From positions 1 to 64,000 of the forward strand of contig JAJEKB010021932.1 of assembly GCA_022393335.1 (NCBI GenBank): 64,000 bases of DNA, given 5' to 3'. Shown piece after piece: positions 1 to 9,137 of this stretch. Made by a program: the position numbers and the translations under genes. The notes beneath the pieces are model-generated. The model searched no databases, was not told the origin of the DNA, and saw nothing but the letters and a program-made list of their open reading frames with translations. The stretch's first letter is position 1. Every line of letters starts with the position of its first letter. This DNA is from Macrotrachela quadricornifera. Taxonomy: Eukaryota; Rotifera; Eurotatoria; Philodinida; Philodinidae.

Positions 1-63
1 GTACTGCGCAGACGTATTCGGTCACGAATATGTAAGAGGAGGTGACGAGTGAAATCCGGCACA
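1..63 (-). repeat. partial 3' LTR of element 1
   Basis: These 63 bases match 8718-8780, the outer end of the 5' LTR. In element orientation the LTR starts TGTGCCGG at 63 and runs leftwards out of the window. Confidence 0.93.
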
Positions 64-73
64 CCCCCCCCCC
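64..73 (-). other. polypurine tract of element 1
   Basis: Ten consecutive C on the plus strand, so G10 in element orientation, lie directly against the 3' LTR start. This is where the plus-strand primer of reverse transcription is expected. Confidence 0.88.
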
Positions 74-352
74 ATCGTGGCATGAGCACATCCGCAGGAT
101 TGCGGTGACAAAAAGAGAAGGTAGTACAAATAAGCATACGCGTAAACAATACAGCGCAAAATAAAGGAGAAAGAGAAAAGAAGAGAAAAAAAAAGACGAA
201 TAAATGGAAGAGAAAAAACGAAAGCAAACTAGCTGGAATATATATGTAAATACATGAATAATATATAGACGCGTAACAACAATAGGTTTTAGAAGGGTTA
301 ATTAAAGACAAAAAAGTTCTGGACTGGAATAGCAAAAATAAGTTTGAGTCGT
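74..352 (-). other. 3' untranslated region of element 1
   Basis: Between the last ORF and the polypurine tract there is about 280 bp without coding potential. Positions 160-235 are strongly purine-rich on the plus strand, hence pyrimidine-rich in the element RNA. I see no further motif. Confidence 0.6.
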
Positions 353-1138
353 TTAAGATAATTCAATTAGTTCGGTGTCGACGACAGGTGTAAAATCAGA
401 CGATGGTGGACTATTGTTTGATGGTATGGTGGTTGTTGATTGTGAAGTAGGCGGAATGACGTTGTTCGTGGCTAGATGGAGTAGGTTGACTTGTCGTTGT
501 TGGTTGGTGTTTGGGTGGATGAAATATGTTGTCGACTGACGGTGGATGGCGTTGGATAACCGAGGTCGATGAGATGTTTTGTGGAGTCGTTTTGGTTGGA
601 TCAAAGTTGGTTGACGCGGTGGGGGAACGTAGAAAGACATGAGAGGCAAAACAGTAGAAGGAGTGTTTGTGGCTGATTGTGGGAGATTTTCGAGATGTAC
701 CTGCATGAGTAGTTGAGGGGATGCTGTAGTAGCGGTGGCATTTCCTGGAGATAGCATCCAAGCTAACTGAAGGAAGCGCATAGTTATGACTTGTGATGAT
801 GTTTTTTCTTTTGTTTCAAGTAAAATTTCGAAAAATAGCTGGTGGCTGGATGGACGAGAAAACACAAGATCCCAGGTAAGGCGCAATATATCATCGGGAT
901 TAATGTTGTTGCGGCGGAGAAAGGCTGATGAGGGAGTAGAATCAAGTATTTTGATAGTTGTTAAGGCATTCTCAATTTGTGAATGAGATGAGAAATGAGC
1001 GTGAAGCCAGTCAGGTATGAGTAAGAGTGTGGTGTCTATTGGTGGAATCGTGGCTAATTTTGTGGCATGTAATTCTTTGAGAGTATTCCAGATTGGTACG
1101 AGTACGGGGTCGTAAAGTTGGTTATTGTCGGGTGACAT
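353..1138 (-). CDS. extra ORF downstream of env, function unknown
   Basis: This is an intact 261-codon ORF between env and the 3' LTR in element sense. I do not recognise the protein. Residues 1-150 look helical and moderately hydrophobic without a signal peptide or a clear membrane segment. The C-terminal 110 residues are rich in Pro, Ser, Thr, Asn and Gln and look disordered. It begins with ATG and has no internal break, unlike pol and env of the same copy, which argues that it is coding. Position after env recalls accessory genes of complex retroviruses, but that is positional analogy only. A second ORF in another frame (411-761) overlaps it and is probably a shadow. Confidence 0.6.
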   Translation of the reverse strand: MSPDNNQLYDPVLVPIWNTLKELHATKLATIPPIDTTLLLIPDWLHAHFSSHSQIENALTTIKILDSTPSSAFLRRNNINPDDILRLTWDLVFSRPSSHQLFFEILLETKEKTSSQVITMRFLQLAWMLSPGNATATTASPQLLMQVHLENLPQSATNTPSTVLPLMSFYVPPPRQPTLIQPKRLHKTSHRPRLSNAIHRQSTTYFIHPNTNQQRQVNLLHLATNNVIPPTSQSTTTIPSNNSPPSSDFTPVVDTELIELS

Positions 1139-1210
1139 TTTCTATAGGAAGAAATTGATGTTAATGGTAACAAGCAAGGGTTAGAGTAGTTGGGTCGGAT
1201 TATATAGTAG

Positions 1211-1770
1211 TTAAGCAGTGATAGTCTGTATGGAGGGGGGAGGAAGCACTACTCGGAAATTTTCTAGAAGTTGTTTGGAGCGATGTCGGAGAATATATCG
1301 GACAGAAATTATGATGATCACTATTATTATGCACCCTAAGAGAGTCATTATAGATGACGATACGTATGTTGGGTGGGATAGGAGAACATTGGGAGTAGGG
1401 AATGGTTGTTTGGCTAATTGAAGAATGTGTTGTAGTTCTCGTCCAATGAATCTTGTTTTAGACCAACTACTATTACTAGTGATGTGACGATGTACGTCTA
1501 GTACGGATATGTTGCTAAGGAAAAGAGTGTTTTTGTATAGGATTACAACTGATGGAGCAGCTTGTTGTAATGGACGACCCGTAAGAGAGAAACCGGGGCA
1601 GGCGATAGTTGAACCGGGAGTGACATTGACAAGTGCTACGGGTGGAAGGATGAGTTGCTCATTAAGACTGGAAGTTTGGTAGGAGAGTGTGGGAAGTTCT
1701 GTGCGTGGAATCGTTACACAATGTAAAGGTTGTGGGGACGACGTGATCCAAAGATTATCACGTAGCTGTT
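1211..1770 (-). pseudogene. env C-terminal part of element 1 (after frameshift)
   Basis: The frame next to the env ORF is open from the T8 run (element sense, about 1771-1778) to a TAA at 1211-1213. It encodes about 185 residues with several N-glycosylation sequons and one strongly hydrophobic segment rich in Ile/Val near 1290-1350, followed by basic residues. That is the expected membrane anchor and short cytoplasmic tail of a class I envelope protein. It has no start of its own, so it is read as the displaced C-terminal part of the env gene rather than a separate gene. Confidence 0.75.
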
Positions 1771-2912
1771 TGAGAAAAAAAAGGTGCCGGTGGAACGGAA
1801 GTCGTAAGGCGTTGGCTAAGAGAGAGCCCGCCTAATATTTGTCCCAGGCAAGTGTTATCTGCTAGTGAACGAAATGGTGGGGTGTCTCGGCATGTTGTCA
1901 TCGAGATAAAATCGCATCCGAGACCCTCTTGTTCGTACCATTCGATGGTAATATTGTTTAATGGGTTCACGCCTAAGTATTGGGGTATTTGAGCCAGCTG
2001 GAGGGTATCGTTTTCATGGAGAAATGGGGTAGTGATTAATTTATAAATGAGAAAGGGTGTTTGATTAGGACGGGGAACTGCAAAGAAACTAGTGATTATC
2101 AGGCGTCCTATTTCAGAAGAGTTGTGAGTCTGATAATGTGGATTGGGTACAAAGTCAAGTTGTTGATGAACGAGAAGTCGGGTAATAATTTGTGCGAGTG
2201 GTAAGGATCCGTAATGTGGAATAAAAGTTAAATTGCCTTGTCGGATAACACTGTAGATGACCGTATGGAGGTCTAGTGGTGCTAGAAAAGTGAGGGTAAG
2301 GTCATTTTGAAGAATTTGAGTGAGAGCTTGATATAAGAATGAGTGTCGAACTTGTGTTTGTAGCCGTGAGATATGAATCTCTAGTGTGTTAATAGCATGT
2401 GAATGATTGTTTACAAGGGAAATAGTGGACTCAAGTAGTTTTTGTGTACTATCTAGTTGTTCCGCTAACTGAATGTGGTTTTCGTGGATTTTCACTAGCT
2501 GAGCTCTATGTAATTGCACGGTTTCCGATAATTGAAGGAGAGATTGATGTACTGCTGCAACTTCTTTCCGAAGAGCCGAATTTAGAATAGTGTTCGAAAT
2601 AGATAGGGCTAGGTTGATTGTACCTGCACCCAGACTATTGAGTAATGGAAGAGATCGCTTGGTTCGTGAGAGAGTTATGTTGCATGCAGATACTTTTGTG
2701 ACTGCTTCTAGAGGTAGAAAATGACATGTGTGAGCAGTCATCGGAAAGATGACTGAGTTATGAAGGACTATTTCAGATGGGAGATAGGGACCGACATAAT
2801 CGAGGAAGAGACCAGACTCGGGATATGCAATTATAGTGTTTGTAGAAAAGATATTCTTAGAAAATGTATCGGATAAAGTGAGAGTAAATATAAGTAGAAG
2901 AAGAATTTTCAT
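1758..2912 (-). CDS. env: envelope-like glycoprotein of element 1, N-terminal 384 residues
   Basis: The protein starts with a typical signal peptide (residues 1-18, Leu-rich core). At 83-86 is a furin-type site R-T-K-R, followed by a hydrophobic Gly/Ala/Leu/Ile segment that fits a fusion peptide. Residues of about 110-190 form a long heptad-like coiled coil with many Leu and Gln. There are several N-x-S/T sequons. This is the layout of class I fusion glycoproteins carried by env-bearing gypsy elements. The ORF stops shortly after a run of eight T (element sense), and the membrane anchor lies in another frame, so this copy carries a frameshift or a homopolymer error. In related elements env is usually made from a spliced RNA; no splice site was established here. 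Confidence 0.82.
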   Translation of the reverse strand: MKILLLLIFTLTLSDTFSKNIFSTNTIIAYPESGLFLDYVGPYLPSEIVLHNSVIFPMTAHTCHFLPLEAVTKVSACNITLSRTKRSLPLLNSLGAGTINLALSISNTILNSALRKEVAAVHQSLLQLSETVQLHRAQLVKIHENHIQLAEQLDSTQKLLESTISLVNNHSHAINTLEIHISRLQTQVRHSFLYQALTQILQNDLTLTFLAPLDLHTVIYSVIRQGNLTFIPHYGSLPLAQIITRLLVHQQLDFVPNPHYQTHNSSEIGRLIITSFFAVPRPNQTPFLIYKLITTPFLHENDTLQLAQIPQYLGVNPLNNITIEWYEQEGLGCDFISMTTCRDTPPFRSLADNTCLGQILGGLSLSQRLTTSVPPAPFFSQTAT

Positions 2913-3001
2913 TGTTTGTAGTAAAAGTGTTATACTTACGAAGTTATGTTCTTGTGTTTTAGTTTTATTTTATTTTAATATATGTATATATATTTTATTT
3001 A

Positions 3002-3037
<36 letters not shown>

Positions 3038-3351
3038 TGAAAGGTAGTGTTTCTTCTCTACTGCGTGTGTGTATAAATTTATGGATATAAGTGTAGCGAT
3101 AAATGACTGTGATCGTTTATGTTTGAAAGAGTATATATATATATTCATAGAATGGAGAAAATGTTTATCTTACGGTCGAGTTATAGATCGTGATGGACGA
3201 CGCGTGTATGGGAAAAGGATAGGTCAGTCACAGATAGATATATATTTGACGGACGTATAATACATTGATAAGTGATGGAGATGTACCGAAGAGAGACGTA
3301 AAGGTCATAATGTGATGATAACCGACCATTAATAATATGTTATGTGCGTTC
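2913..3351 (-). other. pol-env intergenic spacer with A/T runs
   Basis: About 440 bp separate the pol stop from the env start. On the plus strand 2975-3038 is almost pure A/T with a TA repeat followed by a T run of about 18. No ORF is convincing. A splice acceptor for env RNA could lie here, but none is assigned. Confidence 0.6.
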
Positions 3352-5064
3352 TTATAAGTTCAGTCGGTTGGTTCGTTTACGTGTACGAGTCGGTCGATGA
3401 TTTAATTGTGAATGAGTTAAAGAAGAATAGACAGGTGAAGTGTTATGTGTTGATGGATGGAATGGAGCATTTGTATTGATACTCATCAATGGTTGAAGAG
3501 GCATATATATAGGGGATTGTGAATCATTTTTCCAAATATTGAGATGAGAGATATTTGATTCGTAAAATGGTTTCAGTCGATCAATATTTGTAACTCCTAG
3601 GTTCGTTCCATCGGAAAGTCGATGTACTATAAATGAAGAAGAGCTTAAGACTTGTGTGATTCGACAAGGACCTTGATATTGAGGATCGAGTTTTCCGTGT
3701 TTCAGAACAGAGGGAATAGTTACCCAAACTAGTTGTCCCTCATTGAAGGATCGTTTAGTAGTATGCTGATCATATCGTTGTTTTTGTTGAATTTTTCGGA
3801 CTTCGTTATGTTCATTGGCTATTTGGCGAGCTGTAAGCAACTGCTGAAGAAGGTACTTCTTGTATTGTTCGATTTCACGGGAGAGAGAGATAGGCATCAG
3901 GGGCGTGCTTTGAGTTGGTGCGGTTAGAAGTAAGTCTAAAGGTAGTTTAGGATCTCGACCAAAATTAAGGAATGCGGGCGTATCACCCGTAGTTTCGTTT
4001 ACTGAAGTTCGAATAGATAGGGCAAGTTTTGATAGATGCTTGTCCCACGAATGCGGATTTTCTTGAGCATATTGAGCTATCATTGGCTTAAGGTTTCTGT
4101 TTACTCGCTCTATCATATTTGTTTGAGGATGGTAATTTGATGTATTTTTGTTTTGTATGCCAAGAGAGGAACATATACTGGTGAACAATTCGGAAATAAA
4201 TTGAGGACCGTTATCTGAAAGGATATATGTAGGACAACCCCATCGACATATGACTTCATCGATTAGGGTGTTCGCAATATCAGTTGAAGTAGTAGTTCGA
4301 AGTGGAAATAATTCTACCCAATGAGTGAAATAGTCAACAACAACCAGCAAATATTGTTTCTGACGTTGTGTGACGGGAAAGGGTCCCATGATATCCACTC
4401 CGATCGTATGCCATGGTTCGCAAACCATAAGCATTTGTAGAAGAGAGTTGAATTTTTGATTGGGATATTTATATTTTTGACACGAGTGACAACTTCGAAT
4501 ATAGTTTGTCACATCTTTTCTTATATTTTCCCAATATACCCGATTAGAAAGACGATGAAGAGTTTTCTCTCGGCCTCCATGTCCTGCAGTTGGATGATTG
4601 TGTGCCCAAGATAGAAGTTCTTGTTGTAGGGATGTCGGAATAACTAAGAGATAGGATAGGCCGAAGAGTCGTTGGTTTAGATGTTTCATAGGAAAGCGGC
4701 ATTTATATAAAATATCATTAATAAGAATAAAGGGTGAATGGGGATTTTGATGGAAAGGATGGTTAAGATTTGATAGTTGATTGATGATCGGTCGGAGACG
4801 AGGATCCTTAAGTTGTTCTGTTCTGATATTTTCTAAGAGCGTACAATTATCCCAAAGATTGGGTGTAGCGGATAGATTTGACGCGGTTAGTGAGGCTAGA
4901 TTGGGGAGAGGATAAGGAGATAGGGCATCAAAGTTTGTGTTTGTTCGTCCTGGTTTATATTTAATATCAACAATGTTGAACGCTGATAGACTTATAGCCC
5001 ATCTGGCTAGACGCCCGGAAACATCTTTTGTGTCAAGTAACCATTGTAATGCTCGACAATCTGA
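3352..5064 (-). pseudogene. pol: pol, C-terminal part: end of RNase H and integrase (element 1)
   Basis: This reading frame is the same as that of the upstream pol ORF and is separated from it only by a TGA at 5065-5067. It starts inside the RNase H domain (Asp-Cys-Arg-Ala-Leu-Gln-Trp, where the family normally has a TDH-type motif). Integrase follows: an HHCC zinc-binding domain (the two Cys in SCHSC), then the catalytic core with D in VDIMGPF, D in LSDNGPQF and E in IERVNR, then a GPF/Y-type domain with QGPCRI. The last 60 residues are Ser/Thr/Asn/His-rich. Without readthrough of the TGA, integrase would not be made. An internal Met at 4689 could start a shorter product. Confidence 0.85.
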
Positions 5065-7245
5065 TCAAATATAGATTGTTGTTCCCTCCAAATAAGGTCT
5101 AAAGTGTTTTGTAGCCCAAAATATAGCTAATGCTTCTTTCTCGGTAGGAAAATAGTTCCGTTCAGCGGTAGTTTGAGTACGACTAGCGTAGGCTATCACG
5201 AATTTTTGATTATCGTATTCTTGGGTGAGAATAGCTCCGAGACCGTAATCGCACGCATCTAACTCTAAGATAAAGGGTTCATTGAAGTTCGGAGCTCGAA
5301 GAATAGGAGCTTGTGTGAGAGCATTTTTCAATGTTTCAAAAGCTTCAGTGCATTTATCTGACCATTCAATATTATTTGTTGACCGCTTTGATTTTTGATG
5401 TGAGCGTATTATAGTAAGAAGAAGTTCTGTTATTTTTGCATAATTTTTTATGAATTTTCGATAATAACCTGTTAGACCTAGGAAAGCTTGAATGTCTTTT
5501 ATTTTCCGTGGTTGAGGAAAGCGTTTCACAGAATCAACCAGACCTGGGTCCGGCTTAATACCGTTCGATGTGATAATATGTCCTAAATATTTTAATTCTT
5601 TTCGACAAAAGTCGCATTTAGAAGCTTTAAGTGTAAGTCCGGCGTTTGCAAGACGATCGAACACGGCTGATAAATCTCTAAGATGTTGTTCAAAGGTAGG
5701 AGAAAAAACAACAATGTCGTCAATATAGACAAGGCATGACTGCCATTTTATGCCTGCTAAGACAATATCCATCAGTCGTTGGAAGGTGGCAGGAGCATTT
5801 GAGAGTCCGAACGGCATTACTAAAAATTCATATAGACCTTGATGGGTGATAAACGCTGTTTTACTACGACTATCAGGATCAAGTTCAACCTGCCAATAGC
5901 CTGAACGAAGGTCAAGTGTTGAGATATATTTAGCTACATTGAGGGAGTCGAGAGTATCATCAACTCGAGGCATAGGATAAGCAGTTCTAATTGTACTAGC
6001 ATTGAGTTTACGATAATCAACACAGAAGCGGAGTGAGCCGTCCTTTTTAGGTGATAAGACTATTGGAGATGCCCAGGGACTACGAGAAGGAATAATTTGT
6101 TTGTTTTGGAGCATTTCTTCTAGTTGTTGGTCTACTATAGCTTTTTTCGATGGAGGAAGACGATACGGCTGAGTATTTGTTGGTTTTGTTCCCGGTTGAA
6201 GTTCAATTATGTGTTTAGTAAGATGGGTACGTCCCGGTTGTTCAGTGAAAACATTTGGATATTGTTTTATTAGAGCAGTAAGGTTGGCTTTTTCGTTTTT
6301 GGTTAGGTCAGAATGTGACAGATCCGGAATACATGGATTCTCTACGTGAGTATTTTTATATATAGGCTGTGTTTGTAATAAGATATTCAACTGACGCTCA
6401 TTCATGAGTTCCATAAGAGCAAGTTTCTGCTTAGGTTGGATATTTATAGGATGAGGGGAAAGATTAGCGATTTCAATGAATAGTGTTTCGTTTGGTGATA
6501 TTAGGCCATTCGCTACACGGGGAGATTCTTTAATTGATGATACAAAATAAATTTGGTTTCCGGAAAGTTTGGAAAAGGGTTTCGTTGGTTGAACGGGAAT
6601 GATCATAGAATGATAAGAGAGTAGGTGATGTGCAGCCATTGCTTGTAGAGAGTAAGATGAGGAGTTCGCAGGAGTGGAATTAATGTTTTTTTTATGGTCG
6701 GGAGGTGGCGATTGATGTGTGAATGGACGGGTTTCATTAAATTCTGATGGAAGAAGAATTTGATCATGTTGTCCGCCGACATGAATGTTATGTTTGCGCA
6801 GGAAGTCCAGACCGATTATACAAGAGTGTTGTAAGTGAGGAAGCACATACACAGAATGAGTAAATGATTTATTTTGAAAGAAGATATTCAGCCGATAAAG
6901 ACTGGCTGTACCTAAAGCTTGACCATTAGCGCAGCGCACTGTTAACGATGGTGCACTAATAGGAGTTAATGAAATAGATTCATGGGACAGTTGTTGAAAC
7001 ATCTCTTCACTTAGTACAGTCAGATTCGATCCGGTGTCGATGGTAAATCGAATAGGATATCCTTCCAGAGTACCATCGACTTGTAAAAGTTTGGAGGGGG
7101 GTTGTAAGGAATTATGAATGGAACTGATTGAGAGAGAGGTTTTGAGATTTAGGTCAGTCTTGGAGCCTTGCCACCTCCCGTCCGGAAGGCCCCGATTTAG
7201 TTTTTTGGTTTGTATGGTTGGCGGGTGCTTTGGTGGTACGTGCAT
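5065..7245 (-). CDS. pol: pol, protease-reverse transcriptase-RNase H part (element 1)
   Basis: The retropepsin active site DTGS is at residues 70-73. The reverse transcriptase spans about 330-590, with FCVDYRKLN, LDLRSGYWQ and the catalytic YIDD at 507-510. RNase H begins near 655 with ELDA (D663). The frame opens upstream of the gag stop and lies in the -1 frame relative to gag. The apparent ATG at 7245 is therefore probably not the true start, and the protein is most likely made as a Gag-Pol fusion through the frameshift site at 7200-7206. A TGA at 5065-5067 ends it within RNase H. This domain order is standard for Ty3/gypsy. Confidence 0.9.
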   Translation of the reverse strand: MHVPPKHPPTIQTKKLNRGLPDGRWQGSKTDLNLKTSLSISSIHNSLQPPSKLLQVDGTLEGYPIRFTIDTGSNLTVLSEEMFQQLSHESISLTPISAPSLTVRCANGQALGTASLYRLNIFFQNKSFTHSVYVLPHLQHSCIIGLDFLRKHNIHVGGQHDQILLPSEFNETRPFTHQSPPPDHKKNINSTPANSSSYSLQAMAAHHLLSYHSMIIPVQPTKPFSKLSGNQIYFVSSIKESPRVANGLISPNETLFIEIANLSPHPINIQPKQKLALMELMNERQLNILLQTQPIYKNTHVENPCIPDLSHSDLTKNEKANLTALIKQYPNVFTEQPGRTHLTKHIIELQPGTKPTNTQPYRLPPSKKAIVDQQLEEMLQNKQIIPSRSPWASPIVLSPKKDGSLRFCVDYRKLNASTIRTAYPMPRVDDTLDSLNVAKYISTLDLRSGYWQVELDPDSRSKTAFITHQGLYEFLVMPFGLSNAPATFQRLMDIVLAGIKWQSCLVYIDDIVVFSPTFEQHLRDLSAVFDRLANAGLTLKASKCDFCRKELKYLGHIITSNGIKPDPGLVDSVKRFPQPRKIKDIQAFLGLTGYYRKFIKNYAKITELLLTIIRSHQKSKRSTNNIEWSDKCTEAFETLKNALTQAPILRAPNFNEPFILELDACDYGLGAILTQEYDNQKFVIAYASRTQTTAERNYFPTEKEALAIFWATKHFRPYLEGTTIYI
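7162..7206 (-). promoter_or_regulatory. programmed -1 frameshift site: slippery heptamer plus stem-loop
   Basis: In element sense the heptamer A AAA AAC lies at 7206-7200 in the gag frame, directly before the gag TAA (7199-7197). Six nucleotides after the heptamer comes a stem of eight base pairs with one G-U (GGGGCCTT at 7193-7186 with AAGGCTCC at 7169-7162), with a 16-nt loop. Slipping by -1 joins gag to the pol frame exactly. Heptamer, spacing and stem match known retroviral -1 frameshift signals. Confidence 0.9.
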
Positions 7246-8333
7246 TGGGGCGCTATGTGTCCGGGTGTGTTACAATTATAACAGACAGCATTAAGTCGGC
7301 CAGGATTAGGTTTTTGGAGACGGGATGATGAGTTTGTAGTAAAGGACGAATTAGAATTAGGTGTTTCAGTGTGTAAGGATTGTTTCAAGCGGGAGAATTC
7401 GATAACTTCGGCTTGACGGGCTCGTTCGAGAAAGTTTTCCAAGCTGGGGTCGCTAAGGACACCGATTAGAGGGACTAGTTCGGGACGAATTTTAGCAAAG
7501 AGATGTCGGACAAGATCTTGTTCCGTTTCTCGTGGTTTATGCTCGCACCAAAGACTACGCAAGCGTACGAGAAATTCATTGATCGATTCATCCGACTTTT
7601 GGATGCATTTCTTCCATTTTTGTTCTATCTGAGCAAGTCGTAAGGTTGAGCTGAATTGTTGTAGGAAAAGTGTCTGGAATGCATCCCAATGGGTAGGAGG
7701 ATTGGTACTAGTTGAAATTTGAATGTACCATTCGAGTGCTGTTTCTCTTAAAAATTGTCCAATATTTTGGAATAACGCTTCCTTATTCCATCCGTATGAT
7801 GAACTTGTGTATTGGTGGAGCTGTAAAAGGAAAGGACGTGGTTTGTCATCAGCATTACCAGAGAAGAGAGGAGCGGCTGTGGGTGGTTGGATTATAATGG
7901 TTTGACGGGGAGAAAAAGATGGTGATGTGTCATGAGGAGAGGATATGTTGAGTAAGGGACGAGAGTGTATTAAGTTATCGACAGGAAGAGGAGCTGATGA
8001 TGGTGAAGGAATGGATGGTGGAGTACATGCAGCAGCCACAACAGAACGAAGTTCAGCTGTTAATTGGGAGATTTGAGTTGAAATATACTGACGAAGTTCC
8101 TGAACTTGACCGTCTAGACTATGAATTATTTGATCCGTTTGTTCTTGTTGAACCTGATGAGCTAAAGAGAGACTATTGATATGCCCGCTGAGCATTTGCT
8201 CGAGTTGAGCAATTGTGGTGTGAACAGTAGTTAAGGTATTCTCAAGCGTATCTGTACGTGTGGTTTGAGTTTGAAGAGCATCACGTAACTTAGTAAGGTG
8301 TTCTAATAATTTTTGTCCGTCTGATTCAGTCAT
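7197..8333 (-). CDS. gag: Gag polyprotein of element 1
   Basis: This is an intact 378-residue Gag. Residues of about 15-95 are rich in Gln, Leu and Thr with coiled-coil character. Residues of about 165-310 are a retrotransposon-gag capsid-like domain with typical features such as ALEWY, a Trp-rich stretch and EFLVRLRSLW. A single CCHC zinc knuckle, C-x2-C-x4-H-x4-C, is at about 351-364 near the C-terminus. The start is the first ATG after the 5' LTR and PBS. Its stop overlaps the frameshift signal, so most ribosomes would make Gag and a fraction Gag-Pol. Confidence 0.92.
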   Translation of the reverse strand: MTESDGQKLLEHLTKLRDALQTQTTRTDTLENTLTTVHTTIAQLEQMLSGHINSLSLAHQVQQEQTDQIIHSLDGQVQELRQYISTQISQLTAELRSVVAAACTPPSIPSPSSAPLPVDNLIHSRPLLNISSPHDTSPSFSPRQTIIIQPPTAAPLFSGNADDKPRPFLLQLHQYTSSSYGWNKEALFQNIGQFLRETALEWYIQISTSTNPPTHWDAFQTLFLQQFSSTLRLAQIEQKWKKCIQKSDESINEFLVRLRSLWCEHKPRETEQDLVRHLFAKIRPELVPLIGVLSDPSLENFLERARQAEVIEFSRLKQSLHTETPNSNSSFTTNSSSRLQKPNPGRLNAVCYNCNTPGHIAPQCTYHQSTRQPYKPKN

Positions 8334-8460
8334 TCGAATAGTGAGATCGAGGAGAAGAAAAAAAAAAAGAAGAAGAGAAGGATAGATGAATTATAGTAAA
8401 TTAAGTGAAAACGAGTGAGATCACTTATTGATTAACAGAATTTGTCAAAAACGAAGGATT

Positions 8461-8478
8461 CGACTGGTGTGATCGCCA
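8461..8478 (-). other. primer binding site of element 1
   Basis: In element sense TGGCGATCACACCAGTCG starts two bases after the 5' LTR end. It begins with the TGG that pairs with a tRNA CCA end. I cannot name the tRNA with confidence; the complementary tRNA would have G as discriminator base before CCA. Confidence 0.75.
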
Positions 8479-8480
8479 CG

Positions 8481-8780
8481 TGTGACGGAACGACCGCTCG
8501 TTCCAATCTTTATTTCAAAGCAAGAGAGAATGAATATATGAATATATGAATATATGAACGCACTAATCTACTAACAAGGCCAACGGCCGAGAGAAAAAGA
8601 GAAAAAACGAGAGCAAAACAAAGAAACACTCTGATCTCTCGACGAGGTCAACGACCGAGAGAGAGAAAATAAGACAAAGCAGAAGAAAGAGAGTGTTCAA
8701 TGCACATATACGAGCGCGTACTGCGCAGACGTATTCGGTCACGAATATGTAAGAGGAGGTGACGGGTGAAATCCGGCACA
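8481..8780 (-). repeat. 5' LTR of element 1 (300 bp)
   Basis: The repeat begins TGTG and ends CACA on the plus strand, the usual short inverted terminal dinucleotides. Its outer 63 bp recur at 1-63. The inner edge is set by the adjacent PBS. Positions 8525-8550 hold a short tandem of GAATATAT units. Confidence 0.9.
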
Positions 8781-9137
8781 CTAGATTAATTCGTTTAGAT
8801 ACTGAATTGATTTATTTAGATACTAAATTAATTCATTTAAATACTGAGTTAATTCATACCCTTTATTAAATTGTATTAAAATTTAATATACAAAGTAGAA
8901 TTAATTTTATATATGAAATAATATCTATCGTTTATATTGACTAAAACTAAATGTCAGTGTATGACAATCAAAATAGAATGAAGATTTTATTTAAAAATTT
9001 TCTATTTAACTATTAAATCAACCAACAGGATTTTATTTAAATGAAGCCATTATATTTCTTATGATTCATGAGGTTGAAAAAAGAAGGAATTAATACAAAA
9101 CATATTTTTAGATAACAATCTGTAAATTAATTGTAAC
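8781..9137. other. AT-rich spacer, no gene seen
   Basis: The first 75 bp contain four short, imperfect repeats of the type ttaattcrtttaratactga. The remainder is AT-rich with no coding signal before the MED14-like remnant begins. Confidence 0.5.

Larger units (their letters stand above)
1..8780 (-). mobile_element. Ty3/gypsy LTR retrotransposon with env (element 1), truncated by window edge
   Basis: The minus strand reads 5' LTR, PBS, gag, pol, env, an extra ORF, polypurine tract and 3' LTR in that order. Positions 1-63 repeat 8718-8780 with one visible difference, which marks the start of the 3' LTR; the rest of that LTR lies outside the window, so the target-site duplication cannot be checked. 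The gene order and the envelope-type ORF are those of errantivirus-like or retrovirus-like gypsy elements. Two coding breaks are visible (a TGA in pol, a frameshift in env), so this copy looks recently inactivated or contains sequencing errors. Confidence 0.93.

Noticed and set aside
411..761. Second minus-strand ORF overlapping the extra ORF of element 1
   Set aside because: It lies in another frame of the Pro/Ser/Thr-rich region and has a biased composition; most likely a shadow.
7712..8179. Plus-strand ORFs inside gag of element 1
   Set aside because: They are antisense shadows of the well-supported gag frame.
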